DNA of 64,000 bases from Arcicella sp034931005 (GTDB taxonomy: Bacteria; Bacteroidota; Bacteroidia; Cytophagales; Spirosomataceae), in assembly GCF_034931005.1 (NCBI RefSeq), contig NZ_JAYGIN010000020.1, positions 62,001 to 126,000 on the forward strand, given 5' to 3'. Shown here piece after piece: positions 8,529-16,341 of the stretch (positions within the stretch are counted from its first letter, which is position 1; each line of letters opens with the position of its first letter). The notes beneath the pieces were generated by a model. That model ran no database searches and was not told the origin of the DNA. It saw only the letters and a program-made list of their open reading frames with translations. The position numbers were made by a program, and so were the translations under genes.

Positions 8529-8591
8529 ACCGTTAGATAGATATTTATTGTAATATTGTAGGAGAATATTTAAACGACTCGCCGTAATCCA

Positions 8592-9239
8592 ATGACTCCC
8601 TCAGCAATAAAAATAGTAGTGTATGAAGACAATCCTGATTTACGGGAAAGTCTTTCGGTTTTGTTAAGAGGTTCTATGGGATTTGAGTTGGTAGGAGCTT
8701 TTGTAAACTGTGAAAAAGTAGCTGAGCAAATGGAAGCTTTACATCCAGATGTAGTATTAATGGATATTGATATGCCTGTTGCTAATGGTATAAAAGGCTT
8801 AAAAATTATCAAGAAAATAGCCCCAGAAGTGAATGTTTTGATGTTTACGGTTTTTGAAGATAACGAAAATATTTTTGAGGCAATATGTTCAGGAGCAGTT
8901 GGTTATCTATTAAAAAGAACTCCGCCAGTCAGACTTTTAGAAGCAATTAATGATGCTTATAATGGTGGGGCTCCAATGACATCAAGTGTTGCCCGCAAAG
9001 TTTTACAAATGTTGCCACCACAACAAAGAACGGCTGATAATATTTCCTATAAATTGACCGAGCGAGAAACTGAAATTTTGAATTTGTTAGTAAAGGGTAA
9101 TAGTTACAAAATGATTGCCGATAAGTGTGGAATTAGCATGGACACTGTGCGAACTCACATCAAAAAGATATACGATAAGTTGCACGTTCATTCGCAAACG
9201 GAGGCAGTAGCCAAGGCAATTCATGAGAATATAGTTTAG
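8592..9239 (+). CDS. NarL/FixJ-type response regulator
   Basis: Receiver domain (about 5-125) plus LuxR-type helix-turn-helix (about 150-210), 215 aa. Receiver residues are present: acidic pair ED in YEDNPDLRES, phospho-acceptor Asp in VVLMDIDMP, Thr in MFTVFEDNE, and Lys in YLLKRT. The HTH is canonical: LTERETEILNLLVKGNSYKM and DTVRTHIKKIYDKLHVHSQT. It should be a DNA-binding protein activated by phosphorylation. No histidine kinase is adjacent, so its partner is elsewhere. It may share an operator with the next gene (see ATCATGTGAT sites). Confidence 0.92.
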   Translation: MTPSAIKIVVYEDNPDLRESLSVLLRGSMGFELVGAFVNCEKVAEQMEALHPDVVLMDIDMPVANGIKGLKIIKKIAPEVNVLMFTVFEDNENIFEAICSGAVGYLLKRTPPVRLLEAINDAYNGGAPMTSSVARKVLQMLPPQQRTADNISYKLTERETEILNLLVKGNSYKMIADKCGISMDTVRTHIKKIYDKLHVHSQTEAVAKAIHENIV

Positions 9240-9251
9240 AAATATCATATC

Positions 9252-9313
9252 ATCATGTGATTGCTTCGTAAAAATTAACCTGCCAACTTTGTATCACTTA
9301 CTAACCACATGAT
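9252..9313. promoter_or_regulatory. Pair of ATCATGTG sites upstream of the LytTR gene
   Basis: ATCATGTGAT at 9252-9261 and the inverted core CACATGAT at 9306-9313, both between the response regulator stop (9239) and the LytTR start (9353). The same word occurs upstream of the response regulator at 8519-8528. Confidence 0.4.
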
Positions 9314-9352
9314 AGAGACAATATTATTTATGGAACTAAACTTAAAACTATC

Positions 9353-9796
9353 ATGGTAACAACATTAACAAATACCAACTCTTTTGCAGTCGCAAATTTC
9401 AAAAGAGAGTTTAATCATTTTGGAACAGATACTCGTTTATTAAAAGAACCAAGTATTTTGCTACCAATCTCTTGTAAAAAAACAATTTCAGTGGCTTGGA
9501 AAGATATTAGCCACCTCGAAGCAATCAGCAATTATACCATGTTTTACTTCAATAATGGAAAAAAATTGCTTGTTTCACGTACAATGAAAGATTTTTTAGC
9601 TAAATTAGATGCTGAATTGTTTGTGAGAGTTCATAAATCTTTTGCGATTAATTTGAACTACTTAATTCAATTTGATGTTAAAGAAGAAATGTTTGTACAA
9701 CTGAAAGATGGTAAAAAGATTTCAGTTTCACGGAGAAAGAAAAAAGCTTTTTTAGAAAAAACTAAGAATTACTTAGGAACTTTACAAGTTTTTTAA
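9353..9796 (+). CDS. LytTR-domain DNA-binding protein
   Basis: 147 aa with a LytTR DNA-binding domain (about 40-142): ISHLEAISNYTMFYFNNGKK, then LVSRTMKDFLAKL, then FVRVHKSFAINLNYL and SVSRRKKKAFLEKTKNYL, all typical of the fold. There is no receiver domain, so it is a one-domain regulator whose N-terminal 40 residues I do not recognise. It follows the response-regulator gene by 113 bp in the same direction, but the gap contains putative operators, suggesting a separate promoter. Confidence 0.9.
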   Translation: MVTTLTNTNSFAVANFKREFNHFGTDTRLLKEPSILLPISCKKTISVAWKDISHLEAISNYTMFYFNNGKKLLVSRTMKDFLAKLDAELFVRVHKSFAINLNYLIQFDVKEEMFVQLKDGKKISVSRRKKKAFLEKTKNYLGTLQVF

Positions 9797-10118
9797 CTAA
9801 ATTGCGTTGTAAAAAAACAACAATTAAACAAAGAAATTAGTGGTTAGGTATTTAGGAAACGGGGGCAATCTCTATTGCCCCATGTTTTTAAAACCAACCA
9901 ATCAAAATATTTAAGATAATAGGTGTAGAACTATTAATTTGCACAGGGGGATGTTTTTAACGTTCCCTTTTGTCTTTTATATGGGTCAAGAAAAGTTTAT
10001 GAGTGTAGGGGTTTATGAGTGTAGGGGTTATAAGTGTAGAGTTATGGGGTGAAGTGTGATGTAAATTAATGTGAAATTTTATTTGATTCAGGGAACTTAA
10101 AACTCGCAATCGGCATTT
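9797..10118. other. Non-coding gap with three 14-16-bp tandem repeats
   Basis: I see no gene. Two perfect 16-bp copies starting GTTTATGAGTGTAGGG (9995-10010, 10011-10026) are followed by a diverged third (10027-10040). The rest is unstructured. Confidence 0.6.
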
Positions 10119-10242
10119 CTACTACCTACTACCTACTACCTACTACCTACTACCTACTACCTACTACCTACTACCTACTACCTACTACCTACTACCTACT
10201 ACCTACTACCTACTACCTACTACCTACTACCTACTACCTACT
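10119..10242. repeat. Heptanucleotide tandem array (CTACTAC)n
   Basis: 124 bp of uninterrupted CTACTAC, about 17.7 copies, ending exactly where the stop codon of the minus-strand Omp85-like gene begins (TAA at 10245-10243). On the transcript of that gene it reads as AGTAGGT repeats directly after the stop. Perfect copies suggest recent expansion by slippage. Confidence 0.97.
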
Positions 10243-11628
10243 TTAAAACTCCCTACCAATACCGAATACAAAATTTCTTTCTTTTCTGTCATTCAATACG
10301 TAACTGAGATGAACTACCATGTTGTAGTATGTTACAAAGTCAAGTCCAAAACCTCCTCCATAAATAGACTTGTTAGCCAATTTACTTTTGTTTACATTAG
10401 CATAAGAGTTTTGGACATAACCATAGTCCATGAAAATATTGGGATAAATCCCGATTGGAATGGTGTTAAATTGTTTGATTTTAAGAAATTTGAGCTGAAT
10501 TTTGCTATTCACCAACTGGAATTTTAAATTATTTCGTGCTAAAAAATAAGAATTTCCATCTACTACATACAACTCATATCCTCTGACTAAATCTCCAAAA
10601 TAACCTAAACCACGAGTATTAAAAAAAGGCTGACGCTCAGGAAATGAAACTTTACCTTTTAGATATAAACCGTAAAATAGTCTTTTGGAAATTGGTTTAT
10701 ACAGGGAATAAGCTCCTGAAATTTCTAATTGATTGATGTCATCATTTGGAAGTAAGCCTGATTTATTGATAAGTAATTCGTACCGATTACCACGAAGCGG
10801 ATAAGCTACATTATCCCGAAAGTCATAATTAAAATAATAACTTAATTGCAAATATTTTTGAGTGGTTCGGCTATCTAAGAAATAATCTGGATTTAATTTT
10901 TTGATGGTGTCAGCGATGACATTGTTATTATATCGTAATTCTAATGTGTGAGTATCATAAAATCCATAACGTTTGCGGAGGTAAACAGCAGTAGAAAAAC
11001 GTTTTCGTAAAATTTCCTCGAAATTTTTGAAATAATAAAGGGTGTCGTTTAAACTTTTGAAAGCCAGATTTTTATTGGCAATGTAAGTAAAACTGAATCC
11101 TGCACCCGTTTTTTGAGCTTTGTCTATATAAGGGATTCGATAGGCTACTTCAATACGTTGCGTAAAACCTGTTTCCAGTCGGAGATTGATTTTTTCTGCT
11201 TTTCCTCTGAAATTTCCGTGAGTTAGGTCAATACCATAAGTTGTACGGCTTAAACTTGCTCCACGTTGCCACCATTCAGCATAATTTCTATCAACAATTT
11301 GAAAGATGGGGTATCCTAAAATATACCATTGTTCCATAAGTTTGATGTTGATATTGATTTGATTATTAGATACTTGAGTGTATTTTAGCTCTGCTGAAAT
11401 AAAAAGATTTGTATTGATAAGTTTTCTACGAGTGAGGTCTAATCTTTTATCAATGTCACTTTTTTTAATAGAATCTCCTGCCACAAAATCCAATTCTCTC
11501 AGAATGATACTTTCTTTCGTTTTTTGATTGCCTAAAATATTTATTTGGTTGATAACAAATGAGCTATCAGTCGTTGGAGACGGGATATTTTGAAATAAAA
11601 AAGAGCAGAGGAATGTTAAAAGTAGCAT
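10243..11628 (-). CDS. Omp85/BamA-superfamily outer-membrane protein (POTRA plus beta-barrel)
   Basis: 461 aa. Signal peptide (about 1-13), one POTRA-like module (about 25-95: INQINILGNQKTKESIILRE ... INTNLFISAELKYTQVSNNQ), then a beta-barrel 'surface antigen' domain to the C-terminus (GGGFGLDFVTYYNMVVHLSY ... NFVFGIGREF, ending in aromatic Phe as barrels do). The barrel segment RGLGYFGDLVRGYE contains the conserved R-G-x motif region. It is half the size of BamA and has one POTRA, so it resembles the small Omp85 proteins (TamA/FhaC/ShlB-like) of Bacteroidota with unknown cargo. A monocistronic minus-strand gene, with a heptamer array directly after the stop. Confidence 0.85.
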   Translation of the reverse strand: MLLLTFLCSFLFQNIPSPTTDSSFVINQINILGNQKTKESIILRELDFVAGDSIKKSDIDKRLDLTRRKLINTNLFISAELKYTQVSNNQININIKLMEQWYILGYPIFQIVDRNYAEWWQRGASLSRTTYGIDLTHGNFRGKAEKINLRLETGFTQRIEVAYRIPYIDKAQKTGAGFSFTYIANKNLAFKSLNDTLYYFKNFEEILRKRFSTAVYLRKRYGFYDTHTLELRYNNNVIADTIKKLNPDYFLDSRTTQKYLQLSYYFNYDFRDNVAYPLRGNRYELLINKSGLLPNDDINQLEISGAYSLYKPISKRLFYGLYLKGKVSFPERQPFFNTRGLGYFGDLVRGYELYVVDGNSYFLARNNLKFQLVNSKIQLKFLKIKQFNTIPIGIYPNIFMDYGYVQNSYANVNKSKLANKSIYGGGFGLDFVTYYNMVVHLSYVLNDRKERNFVFGIGREF

Positions 11629-11919
11629 AAATAGGATTTACGATTGACCCGATTGTCGAATAAAGTATTAGCTGAACGTATTTTACGACGATGTTAATAT
11701 TATGTCATTACTTAGTCAAAGATAGGGATTTCAAATGTAAGGTTATTGGGTGGTTTTAGATAATTATTTAGGAGAAGAAAAATCAAAGTTAATCTTCTTA
11801 AAAGACAATAAATTGAGTAATATTGTGTAGTAGGTACTGAGTTTTAGATTTTGAATGATAAATGATTTTTCTATTTGCCAAAGCCTATCAATTTTAACCA
11901 TTTTTATTATACAAAACTT

Positions 11920-13251
11920 ATGTTAAAACCCCGCTTAACTTTTTCCCAAATTATTAATATGAATGTTGGATTTTTTGGCATTCAGTATAGTTTCGGACTC
12001 CAACAAAGTGCAGTTAACCCAATTTACGACTTCTTAGGGGCAAATCCCGATGATATTCCTTTTCTGAATTTAGCAGGGCCGATGACAGGGCTTTTAGTTC
12101 AGCCAATTATTGGGGCATTGTCCGACAAAACTTGGTCTCCACGTTTTGGTCGTAGAAAACCCTTCTTTTTGATAGGAGCTTTAATGTGTAGTTTGGCTTT
12201 ATTTGTTTACCCTTTTAGTAGTTCATTATGGATGGCGGCAGGTTTGTTGTGGATTTTGGACGTTGGAAATAATACCGCAATGGAGCCTTATCGTGCTTTT
12301 ATTGCAGACAAATTGGATGCTTCGCAACAACCAACAGGTTTTCAAGCACAAAGTTTCTTTACGGGTTTAGGACAAACACTTTCTAATCTTTCCTTGTATA
12401 TTTTCCCATTGATTTTTATTGGTAAAACGGGTGCTTTGCCTACGTGGGTGTATGCGTCGTTTTTCTTAGGAGCAGTTTGTTCGATTGGTTCTATTTGGTG
12501 GAGTACAAAAACTACGCCTGAAATACCTCCAACAGATGAAGAATTAGCAGAAATGAAAGCATCTCCCTTGAATGTTTTTTCTCCTTTTACAGATATTTTT
12601 ACCGCCATTAGAGATATGCCAAATGTGATGTGGCAGTTGGCATTGGTGTATTTGTTTCAATGGTACGCTTTGTTTTGCTACTGGCAAAATTCTTCTAAAA
12701 GTATAGCTTTGACGGTTTTTCATGCTACGCCCAAAGATAATCCAGATTTATATAGTGAAGCCGTAAGCTGGACAGGTTTGGTAAATGGTTGGTATAATAT
12801 TGTGATGTTTCTGGTTGCTTTTAGTTTGGTATATTTTGCCAAAAAATATTCGCCCAAATTGGTACACGCTTTTTGTTTATTGTTGGCAGGATTGGGTTTT
12901 ATAGCGTTTTCGATGATTGAAAATAAATATTTACTCTTCCCTGCCATTACGGGTTTTGGTATTGGTTGGGCGAGTATGATGGGCATTCCGTATCTGATGG
13001 TGGTATCTTCAATTCCGAAAGAACGTTATGGCGTTTATATGGGTATTATCAATATGATGATTGTTATACCGATGTTGATTCAGACGCTTACTTTTGGTTA
13101 TATTTTAAGAACTTTCTTGAATAATGACCCAAGTAAAGCGGTAACTTTTGCAGGAGTTTTGTTATTGATTGCCGCAGGAGCTACGTTATTGATGAAATCT
13201 GGTAAAATTACTGATGACCAAGAAGTTGTTATGAGTGGGGGAGGGCATTAG
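11920..13251 (+). CDS. MFS sugar transporter (sucrose/maltose cation-symporter type)
   Basis: 443 aa with about 12 hydrophobic segments. The loop between helices 2 and 3, GALSDKTWSPRFGRRKPFFL, is the MFS signature in the form seen in SLC45/GPH-type disaccharide symporters (SD-x-W-x-x-R-x-GRRRP). Helix 1 ends FGIQYSFGLQQSAVNPIYDF, also typical of that group. I start it at ATG 11920 (MLKPRLTF); a TTG 45 bp upstream is possible. Convergent with the sus-like operon, separated by a strong bidirectional terminator, so not co-transcribed. It could import oligosaccharides from the periplasm, but that link is only by proximity. Confidence 0.88.
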   Translation: MLKPRLTFSQIINMNVGFFGIQYSFGLQQSAVNPIYDFLGANPDDIPFLNLAGPMTGLLVQPIIGALSDKTWSPRFGRRKPFFLIGALMCSLALFVYPFSSSLWMAAGLLWILDVGNNTAMEPYRAFIADKLDASQQPTGFQAQSFFTGLGQTLSNLSLYIFPLIFIGKTGALPTWVYASFFLGAVCSIGSIWWSTKTTPEIPPTDEELAEMKASPLNVFSPFTDIFTAIRDMPNVMWQLALVYLFQWYALFCYWQNSSKSIALTVFHATPKDNPDLYSEAVSWTGLVNGWYNIVMFLVAFSLVYFAKKYSPKLVHAFCLLLAGLGFIAFSMIENKYLLFPAITGFGIGWASMMGIPYLMVVSSIPKERYGVYMGIINMMIVIPMLIQTLTFGYILRTFLNNDPSKAVTFAGVLLLIAAGATLLMKSGKITDDQEVVMSGGGH

Positions 13252-13308
13252 GGCGTTTTGTGGGTATGAGTAATCTTTCTTTATGAAAAGAATATAGAAA
13301 TAATGCGT

Positions 13309-13357
13309 AAAAAATAGACCCTCATAAGTTTTTAACACTTATGAGGGTCTATTTTTT
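13309..13357. terminator. Strong bidirectional terminator
   Basis: Perfect 21-bp stem (13309-13329 and 13337-13357): AAAAAATAGACCCTCATAAG then T, loop TTTTAAC, and its complement ending in T6. It lies between the convergent MFS gene and the sus-like operon. Confidence 0.93.
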
Positions 13358-13359
13358 GT

Positions 13360-13385
13360 ACAGGTAGGAACTAAATCCTACCTGT
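13360..13385. repeat. Palindrome ACAGGTAGGA...TCCTACCTGT
   Basis: Perfect 10-bp stem, 6-base loop ACTAAA. It resembles the ACAGG...CCTGT palindromes at 7531 and 7575, but has no GTAG head. It may add to termination. Confidence 0.55.
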
Positions 13386-13447
13386 ATTAAGGTGTAAAAT
13401 GCTGGTATTTTTGCAAATTATACACGCTTGTTTGGCGGTTCGAGAAT

Positions 13448-14596
13448 CTACTTTTTAATAAACATTACATCGTCAAAATATAGTGTTTCTGTTTTGTCAG
13501 GACCTTGAAGTCTCCATCCAAATTGTTTTAAAGTTGTACCTGGATACCAGAAGTCTAAGTCTGCCAAAGGAATTTTGTAGTAATTCCAGATTTTTGGAGC
13601 AACGTCAATTTTGTTTTTATCTAAGTAATTGCCAAAACCAACTTTTGACGCATCTGATTGTATCCAGAATGAAATTGGGTTTTCTCCACCTTTTATGGCA
13701 AATGTCAGGAATTTATAGTCAGCCGAATATTCTACTGAAGGCCACCAATTACTGAATGCTGCCATGTGCCAATTGCCTGCTGCAAAGGTTTTTACAAGTG
13801 ATTTTTTTCCTGCATACGCTTGGTCAGCATTGACCATTAATGGGTCGCCCCAAGAGTTATTTCCAAAATCTTTAGCGAAATCTTCCGTAAAAATTTGTAG
13901 TGCTACGTCTGCATTTACAAACTCCAAATCTCTCGTCGTAATTACACCACTTGAATTGGTAATATCCAAAGTAGTTTGGCTGATATTCGTGGTTGGAAAT
14001 CTCAAAACCATTGTTTCGTTACCCGCTTTATCTTTGGTTTTAGATACAATTTTTACGGCAGTCGTTGTTTTTGAGAAAATGACACTGCTGACATCAGAGA
14101 AGTTTTTACCTTTTAAAGTGATGTCTCCTCTATCACTACCGAAAGTGATTTTATCAGTAGAATATACCGCAGGCTTCGCAATTACTTTAAAACTGAAAGT
14201 TGCCTCACCATGAGAGGTAACTAATCTAAGTTTATTATCTGCCGTTGAGTCTGTTGGAACTTCTCCTGGTAAAGTGATAATTAAGTGAGTATCAGTGTTA
14301 TAGGTAGGGTTGAAGGCTGTGTTGTAACCATTAAAATAAGCATTGACAACTCCGCCAATATTTTGCCCATTGATAACCAATAGTTTATATGGTTCTGCTC
14401 CAACAATGCTACTGTCTTTGTATCGTGCGATGGTATCTAATAAATAGACTTTCGTAATACTTGGCGTACCCGTAGAAAATTTAGGAATACCCGTTTCGTC
14501 TTCAATACAAGATGAAAGGATAGTAACACTCACCAAAGTAACCAGAAGCGTTACGGCGGTAAGTTTACTAAATATAAAATTTATTGTTTTTTTCAT
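13448..14596 (-). CDS. TIG/IPT-domain surface lipoprotein (SusE/F-position glycan-binding candidate)
   Basis: 382 aa. Lipoprotein signal with lipobox ILSSC (Cys 30). Two Ig-like/TIG modules follow (about 45-140 and 142-225; second one starts ITFGSDRGDITLKGKNFSDV). The C-terminal 150 residues look like a jelly-roll binding domain (ending LYFDDVMFIKK). It is third in the susC-susD operon, the position of surface glycan-binding proteins in polysaccharide utilisation loci. By analogy it may bind a polymer at the cell surface; the ligand is unknown. The spacing to susD is 71 bp. Confidence 0.78.
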   Translation of the reverse strand: MKKTINFIFSKLTAVTLLVTLVSVTILSSCIEDETGIPKFSTGTPSITKVYLLDTIARYKDSSIVGAEPYKLLVINGQNIGGVVNAYFNGYNTAFNPTYNTDTHLIITLPGEVPTDSTADNKLRLVTSHGEATFSFKVIAKPAVYSTDKITFGSDRGDITLKGKNFSDVSSVIFSKTTTAVKIVSKTKDKAGNETMVLRFPTTNISQTTLDITNSSGVITTRDLEFVNADVALQIFTEDFAKDFGNNSWGDPLMVNADQAYAGKKSLVKTFAAGNWHMAAFSNWWPSVEYSADYKFLTFAIKGGENPISFWIQSDASKVGFGNYLDKNKIDVAPKIWNYYKIPLADLDFWYPGTTLKQFGWRLQGPDKTETLYFDDVMFIKK

Positions 14597-14667
14597 TTTT
14601 GTAATTGTTTAATGAGTTTGTGCCATTTTTGACACAAGCCCATATAATTTCTTGAGATTGTTGATAC

Positions 14668-16308
14668 CTAAAACTTATACGGAACGGGTGGTTTTAATAA
14701 GTTTGGAGCTTGTGCCGTTTCAGTATCAGGAATTGGTAAATAGAATGTTGATGGAATTAATTTGAATGTACTTGGCGTACGACTAATGAAAGTATATTCA
14801 CGTTTTTTAGTGGCTGTACCCGTTCCTGCTTTAATTCTGATGGCATAATTACCTCTTATTTGTTTCCCAATGATGTCAATAACTTTTTGAGGATTGTAGT
14901 AATAAAGTCTTACTAAATTGTACCAAGCATCACCTTCAACGGCAAACTCATAACGTCTTTCGTGCAACAAATCATCAATATTAAATTTCGTTACTGAAGG
15001 TAAACCTGCTCTTGTACGAATGGCATTATAATATTGTAATGCTTCAGGGTCAGACGTTGAGGCGTTGTTTCCTAAAATGGCTTCGGCATAAATAAAATAG
15101 ACATCCGCCAAACGTTGCATATAACTGTTGTTTGGAGCGGCTTGTTGTTGTCCAAGTCCACCATTATCATCAGGCGTACCTACAATGTATTTTTTGAAAT
15201 GGGCAAAATTCTCCCAACTATCATCCGAAGGAATTGGCTCTCTCCAGCCACCTTTTGCTTTAATTAATTCAGGATAATGATAACCTGGAAGCATAAAAGT
15301 AGCTTTTACACGAATGGAGTCTGAAGGATTGGCATTGGCAAGATAATCGTAAGAGGCACCGTTTCCACCTCCCCAACCGTCAGAGAAACCTGTTAGCTGA
15401 CTATTCGCTGCAAATTGAGATTGAAATTGATTTCCAGAACCATATCCGCCATTGCTAACCCATTGTAAACCAAATAATTGCTCTGGGTTATTGTTGTTTG
15501 CCGTCAGGAATAAGTCTGAATAATTTTGCATTAATTGGAAAGGACCATTTTTGATAACGTCTTTTGCGTAATACTTAGCACTGTCTAAATACATTTGACT
15601 TCTTTGACCGTTGGTAGAGCCAAGTCCTGAGCGTGTCAAATAAAATCTGGCTAACATTCCTTTCGCTGAATAAGAATTCAATCGTCCAGAACCTGATGGC
15701 GATGAGGCAGGAAGTAAACCAATAGCCGCTTGCATATCACGAATGGCAAATTCCCAAACGGTTTCAACTGTATTACGAGTTAAAGTTGTATCAGCACCTT
15801 GTTTTAAATTATCTGTAATAATTGGTACTGCTCCCCAGTTTTGGACTAAATACGAATATGCTACACCACGCATATAACGTGCTTCGCCGATGGCTCTTCT
15901 TTTTGCTGTTTCCGAAACCGCTGCTTTTGAATACGTATTTACGTTATACATCAACACGTTTGACTGTGCGATAATCGTAAAAAATGAGTTCCAAGAATCT
16001 CTTAAATCACTGTTAGTATTGGAAACATTGAACTGATAAAACTGTTGCCAATTTCCGTTGTAAGGACTAATCATGTTGCCCGCACGTCCATCTCCGAAAG
16101 ACAATAATGCCTGTCCATTTGAACCGAACCACACTTTATTGTAAAGAGCCGAAGTTCCTGCTAATAACTCAGCATCGGTATTGAAAAAGTTGGGTGCTGT
16201 TAAGCTTCCTCGTGGAGGAGTATCTAAGAATTCTTCAGAACAACTTGCCAATCCAACTAATGCAGTTAGGGTGACAAATAAGAATTTTATGAAGTTATAT
16301 TTTTTCAT
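14668..16308 (-). CDS. SusD/RagB-family nutrient-binding lipoprotein
   Basis: 546 aa. Lipoprotein signal with lipobox GLASC (Cys 23), then EEFLDTPPRGSLTAPNFFNT, the typical SusD start. Other family marks: RRAIGEARYMRGVAYSYLVQ and the C-terminal HERRYEFAVEGDAWYNLVRL. It acts as the lid over the SusC channel and captures substrate at the cell surface. It lies 33 bp downstream of the susC-like gene. The substrate is not predictable from sequence and no glycosidase or peptidase gene is adjacent. Confidence 0.94.
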   Translation of the reverse strand: MKKYNFIKFLFVTLTALVGLASCSEEFLDTPPRGSLTAPNFFNTDAELLAGTSALYNKVWFGSNGQALLSFGDGRAGNMISPYNGNWQQFYQFNVSNTNSDLRDSWNSFFTIIAQSNVLMYNVNTYSKAAVSETAKRRAIGEARYMRGVAYSYLVQNWGAVPIITDNLKQGADTTLTRNTVETVWEFAIRDMQAAIGLLPASSPSGSGRLNSYSAKGMLARFYLTRSGLGSTNGQRSQMYLDSAKYYAKDVIKNGPFQLMQNYSDLFLTANNNNPEQLFGLQWVSNGGYGSGNQFQSQFAANSQLTGFSDGWGGGNGASYDYLANANPSDSIRVKATFMLPGYHYPELIKAKGGWREPIPSDDSWENFAHFKKYIVGTPDDNGGLGQQQAAPNNSYMQRLADVYFIYAEAILGNNASTSDPEALQYYNAIRTRAGLPSVTKFNIDDLLHERRYEFAVEGDAWYNLVRLYYYNPQKVIDIIGKQIRGNYAIRIKAGTGTATKKREYTFISRTPSTFKLIPSTFYLPIPDTETAQAPNLLKPPVPYKF

Positions 16309-16341
16309 TTTTATGAATAATTTTAAATGGATTTTGTACTA

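Noticed and set aside
11875..11919. Upstream TTG start of the MFS transporter
   Set aside because: Adds 15 residues rich in Asn/His/Tyr that do not look like the family N-terminus; ATG 11920 preferred.
13430..13450. tRNA-like word GGTTCGAGAATC
   Set aside because: It overlaps the 3' end of a coding gene and no acceptor or anticodon arm can be folded around it.
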